Assembly (NCBI GenBank): GCA_002399265.1
Contig: DHDG01000068.1
Span: 29,672-51,575, forward strand
Direction of reading: 5' to 3'
DNA: 21,904 bases
From: Firmicutes bacterium UBA4882
GTDB taxonomy: Bacteria > Bacillota > UBA4882
The position numbers and the translations under genes are program-made. The notes under the pieces were generated by a model. That model made no database searches. It saw nothing but the letters and a program-made list of their open reading frames with translations, and was not told where the DNA came from. Shown here in pieces: positions 20,602 through 21,904 of the stretch (position 1 is its first letter; every line of letters starts with the position of its first letter).

Positions 20602-20627
20602 TTTTATTTACACTTGGAGGTTAGACC

Positions 20628-21904
20628 ATGAGCTTCATCTCGGATTACTTATCTTCTTTCCGTTCATTTACCCGGAATGCCAAGCTTTATTTATTGTCAG
20701 CCATGATCGCCGGCATTGCCAACAGCATGTTCTTTGTGCTATACAATCTTTATCTGAAAGAACTCGGTTTCGGACCTGAGTTCCCCGGCATGATTACCAG
20801 CCTTACTAATCTGGCTATCGTTTTCTTGGCGATTCCTGCAGGCCGGTTTTGTGATCTGACTGGACCGCGGCGTTTAATGATCATAGGGTTCGCACTGGCG
20901 ATCCCATTTTCACTTGGACGGGGCCTGGCCATTGGCCGCAGCAGCCTATTATTCAACAACTTCATGGTCGGCTGTGCTTCCGCCATTACTCAAGTAACTA
21001 TTGCCCCATTTCTGACGCAATCCAGCTCCCCGAACGAGCGAGTCCATCTTTTCAGCATCTCTTCTGCAATGAGTGTTGCCACCGGCTTTGTTGGCAGCTA
21101 CTTGGGCGGGACGCTCCCTTCGCTGGCTGCAATCATACTGGGTTGGAATCCGGAAAGCGCCGAATCCTACCGCCTGACCTTTATCGTGGCTGCCACTTTG
21201 TTGGCATTCGCGATTGTACCAATATTATTAACCAAAGAAAGCCGGAAGCGTCAGGATAGCTGTCAGAGTGCTCAGAACGGAGAATCTGCGCCTGCGACAA
21301 TGACTGCGACGATGACGTGGCCGGAGCAGGCCGCACCCAAGGCCAGAGGAGCCACCCCCCCCTTATCAAAAGAGGCGCTCAACGTCATCTTCTGGTTTGG
21401 CCTCAGTCAGCTCCTGATTGGACTTGGTGCCGGTTTGTTTGTATCATTTATGAACCTCTACATGAGTGACGTACTCGAACTTTCCACCGCCGCCATTGGC
21501 AATTGGATGGCGATTTCTTCGCTTACCCAGGCTATTGGCATGCTAGCGGCGCCGTCCATGGCTAAGGTTTTTGGCAAAGTGCGAACTATTATCGGCTGTC
21601 AATGCTTGTCTATTCCCTTTCTTTTAATACTAGCTTTTGTCCCGCTGCCTGGCCCGGCCGTTGTGGCGTTCCTAATGCGCACGATGTTGATGAATATGAA
21701 CAACGGTTTGTTCAGTGTGCTTGCCATGGAAACTGTAGGCGAAAACGGACACGGTCTGATGAGCGGCGTGCTTTCACTGGTGTTTTCGACGGGATGGGTC
21801 ATCGGACCTTACGTCGGCGGACAAGTAATCGAAGCGCACGGCTATACACCTGTTTTTGTGGCGGGGGGGGCCCCCTACTTTACGGCCCCCCCCCCTTTTT
21901 TGCT
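20628..21904 (+). CDS. MFS transporter, 3' end outside window
   Basis: The frame runs open from ATG 20628 to the window edge, 425 codons with no stop. GGAGG lies 7 bases before the ATG. The product is a hydrophobic polytopic protein of the major facilitator superfamily. The loop AGRFCDLTGPRRLMIIG after about the second membrane segment matches the conserved MFS cytoplasmic loop (GxxxDrxGrr). A hydrophilic, low-complexity loop (about residues 205-245, including APATMTATMTWPEQAAPK) separates two six-helix halves, as is usual. The second half begins around VIFWFGLSQLLIGLGAGLF. The substrate cannot be told; drug or sugar-type efflux is possible. The last about 45 bases are homopolymer-rich and probably unreliable, so the final residues should not be trusted. 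Confidence 0.85.
   Translation, partial: MSFISDYLSSFRSFTRNAKLYLLSAMIAGIANSMFFVLYNLYLKELGFGPEFPGMITSLTNLAIVFLAIPAGRFCDLTGPRRLMIIGFALAIPFSLGRGLAIGRSSLLFNNFMVGCASAITQVTIAPFLTQSSSPNERVHLFSISSAMSVATGFVGSYLGGTLPSLAAIILGWNPESAESYRLTFIVAATLLAFAIVPILLTKESRKRQDSCQSAQNGESAPATMTATMTWPEQAAPKARGATPPLSKEALNVIFWFGLSQLLIGLGAGLFVSFMNLYMSDVLELSTAAIGNWMAISSLTQAIGMLAAPSMAKVFGKVRTIIGCQCLSIPFLLILAFVPLPGPAVVAFLMRTMLMNMNNGLFSVLAMETVGENGHGLMSGVLSLVFSTGWVIGPYVGGQVIEAHGYTPVFVAGGAPYFTAPPPFL

Overview
The window looks like chromosomal DNA of an anaerobic or facultative Gram-positive bacterium of the Firmicutes (Bacillota), most likely on the Clostridia/Negativicutes side. The evidence is gene content. There is a GlpP-type antiterminator, a two-subunit iron-sulfur L-serine dehydratase, a DegV lipid-binding protein, a class I hybrid cluster protein with an Rrf2 regulator, and a BFD-tailed FAD dehydrogenase followed by a GlpB-like protein and a DUF1667 protein. 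Shine-Dalgarno sites are strong and several starts are GTG or TTG. Base composition is roughly balanced (about 50-55% GC by eye). No rRNA, tRNA, CRISPR array, prophage or transposase gene was seen.

Layout. 2-1219 (+): 3' part of a GH36 alpha-galactosidase-like protein whose catalytic acid/base region is altered. 1379-1798 (-): small unknown gene with a 14-bp palindrome in its leader. 2108-4782 (+): tldD-tldE metalloprotease pair. 4898-5749 (-): DegV protein. 5908-5975: long perfect hairpin bracketed by 23-bp direct repeats. 6059-7656 (+): sdaAB-sdaAA serine dehydratase. 7669-10970 (-): three-gene glycerol-3-phosphate oxidation operon. 11141-14415 (-): ABC exporter, GlpP and HAD-IIA phosphatase genes. 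14679-18148 (+): response regulator, histidine kinase, ABC ATPase, ABC-2 permease. 18253-20363 (-): Rrf2 regulator and Hcp. 20628-21904 (+): MFS transporter running off the right edge.

The most informative regulatory unit is 10990-11093 on the minus strand. A consensus promoter (TTGACA, 16 bp, TATAAT) is followed at once by a strong intrinsic terminator, all upstream of the glpA-like start. The gene for GlpP, the glycerol-3-phosphate-dependent antiterminator, lies about 0.9 kb upstream on the same strand. A weaker hairpin that would disrupt the terminator can be drawn. Together these make a self-contained attenuation circuit. The same terminator would also stop read-through from the exporter-glpP-phosphatase genes, so GlpP may connect both operons.

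Other regulatory architecture is also visible. The Rrf2-hcp promoter has a 26-bp near-palindrome over its -10 element. The ABC pair behind the two-component genes has a perfect 8-bp direct repeat with an 11-bp period, as expected for an OmpR-family operator. Several genes carry short tandem or low-complexity insertions, notably all three genes of the glp operon, and a 13-bp tandem repeat follows the GH36 gene. The last about 45 bases of the window are G, C and T homopolymers that look like a poor contig end.
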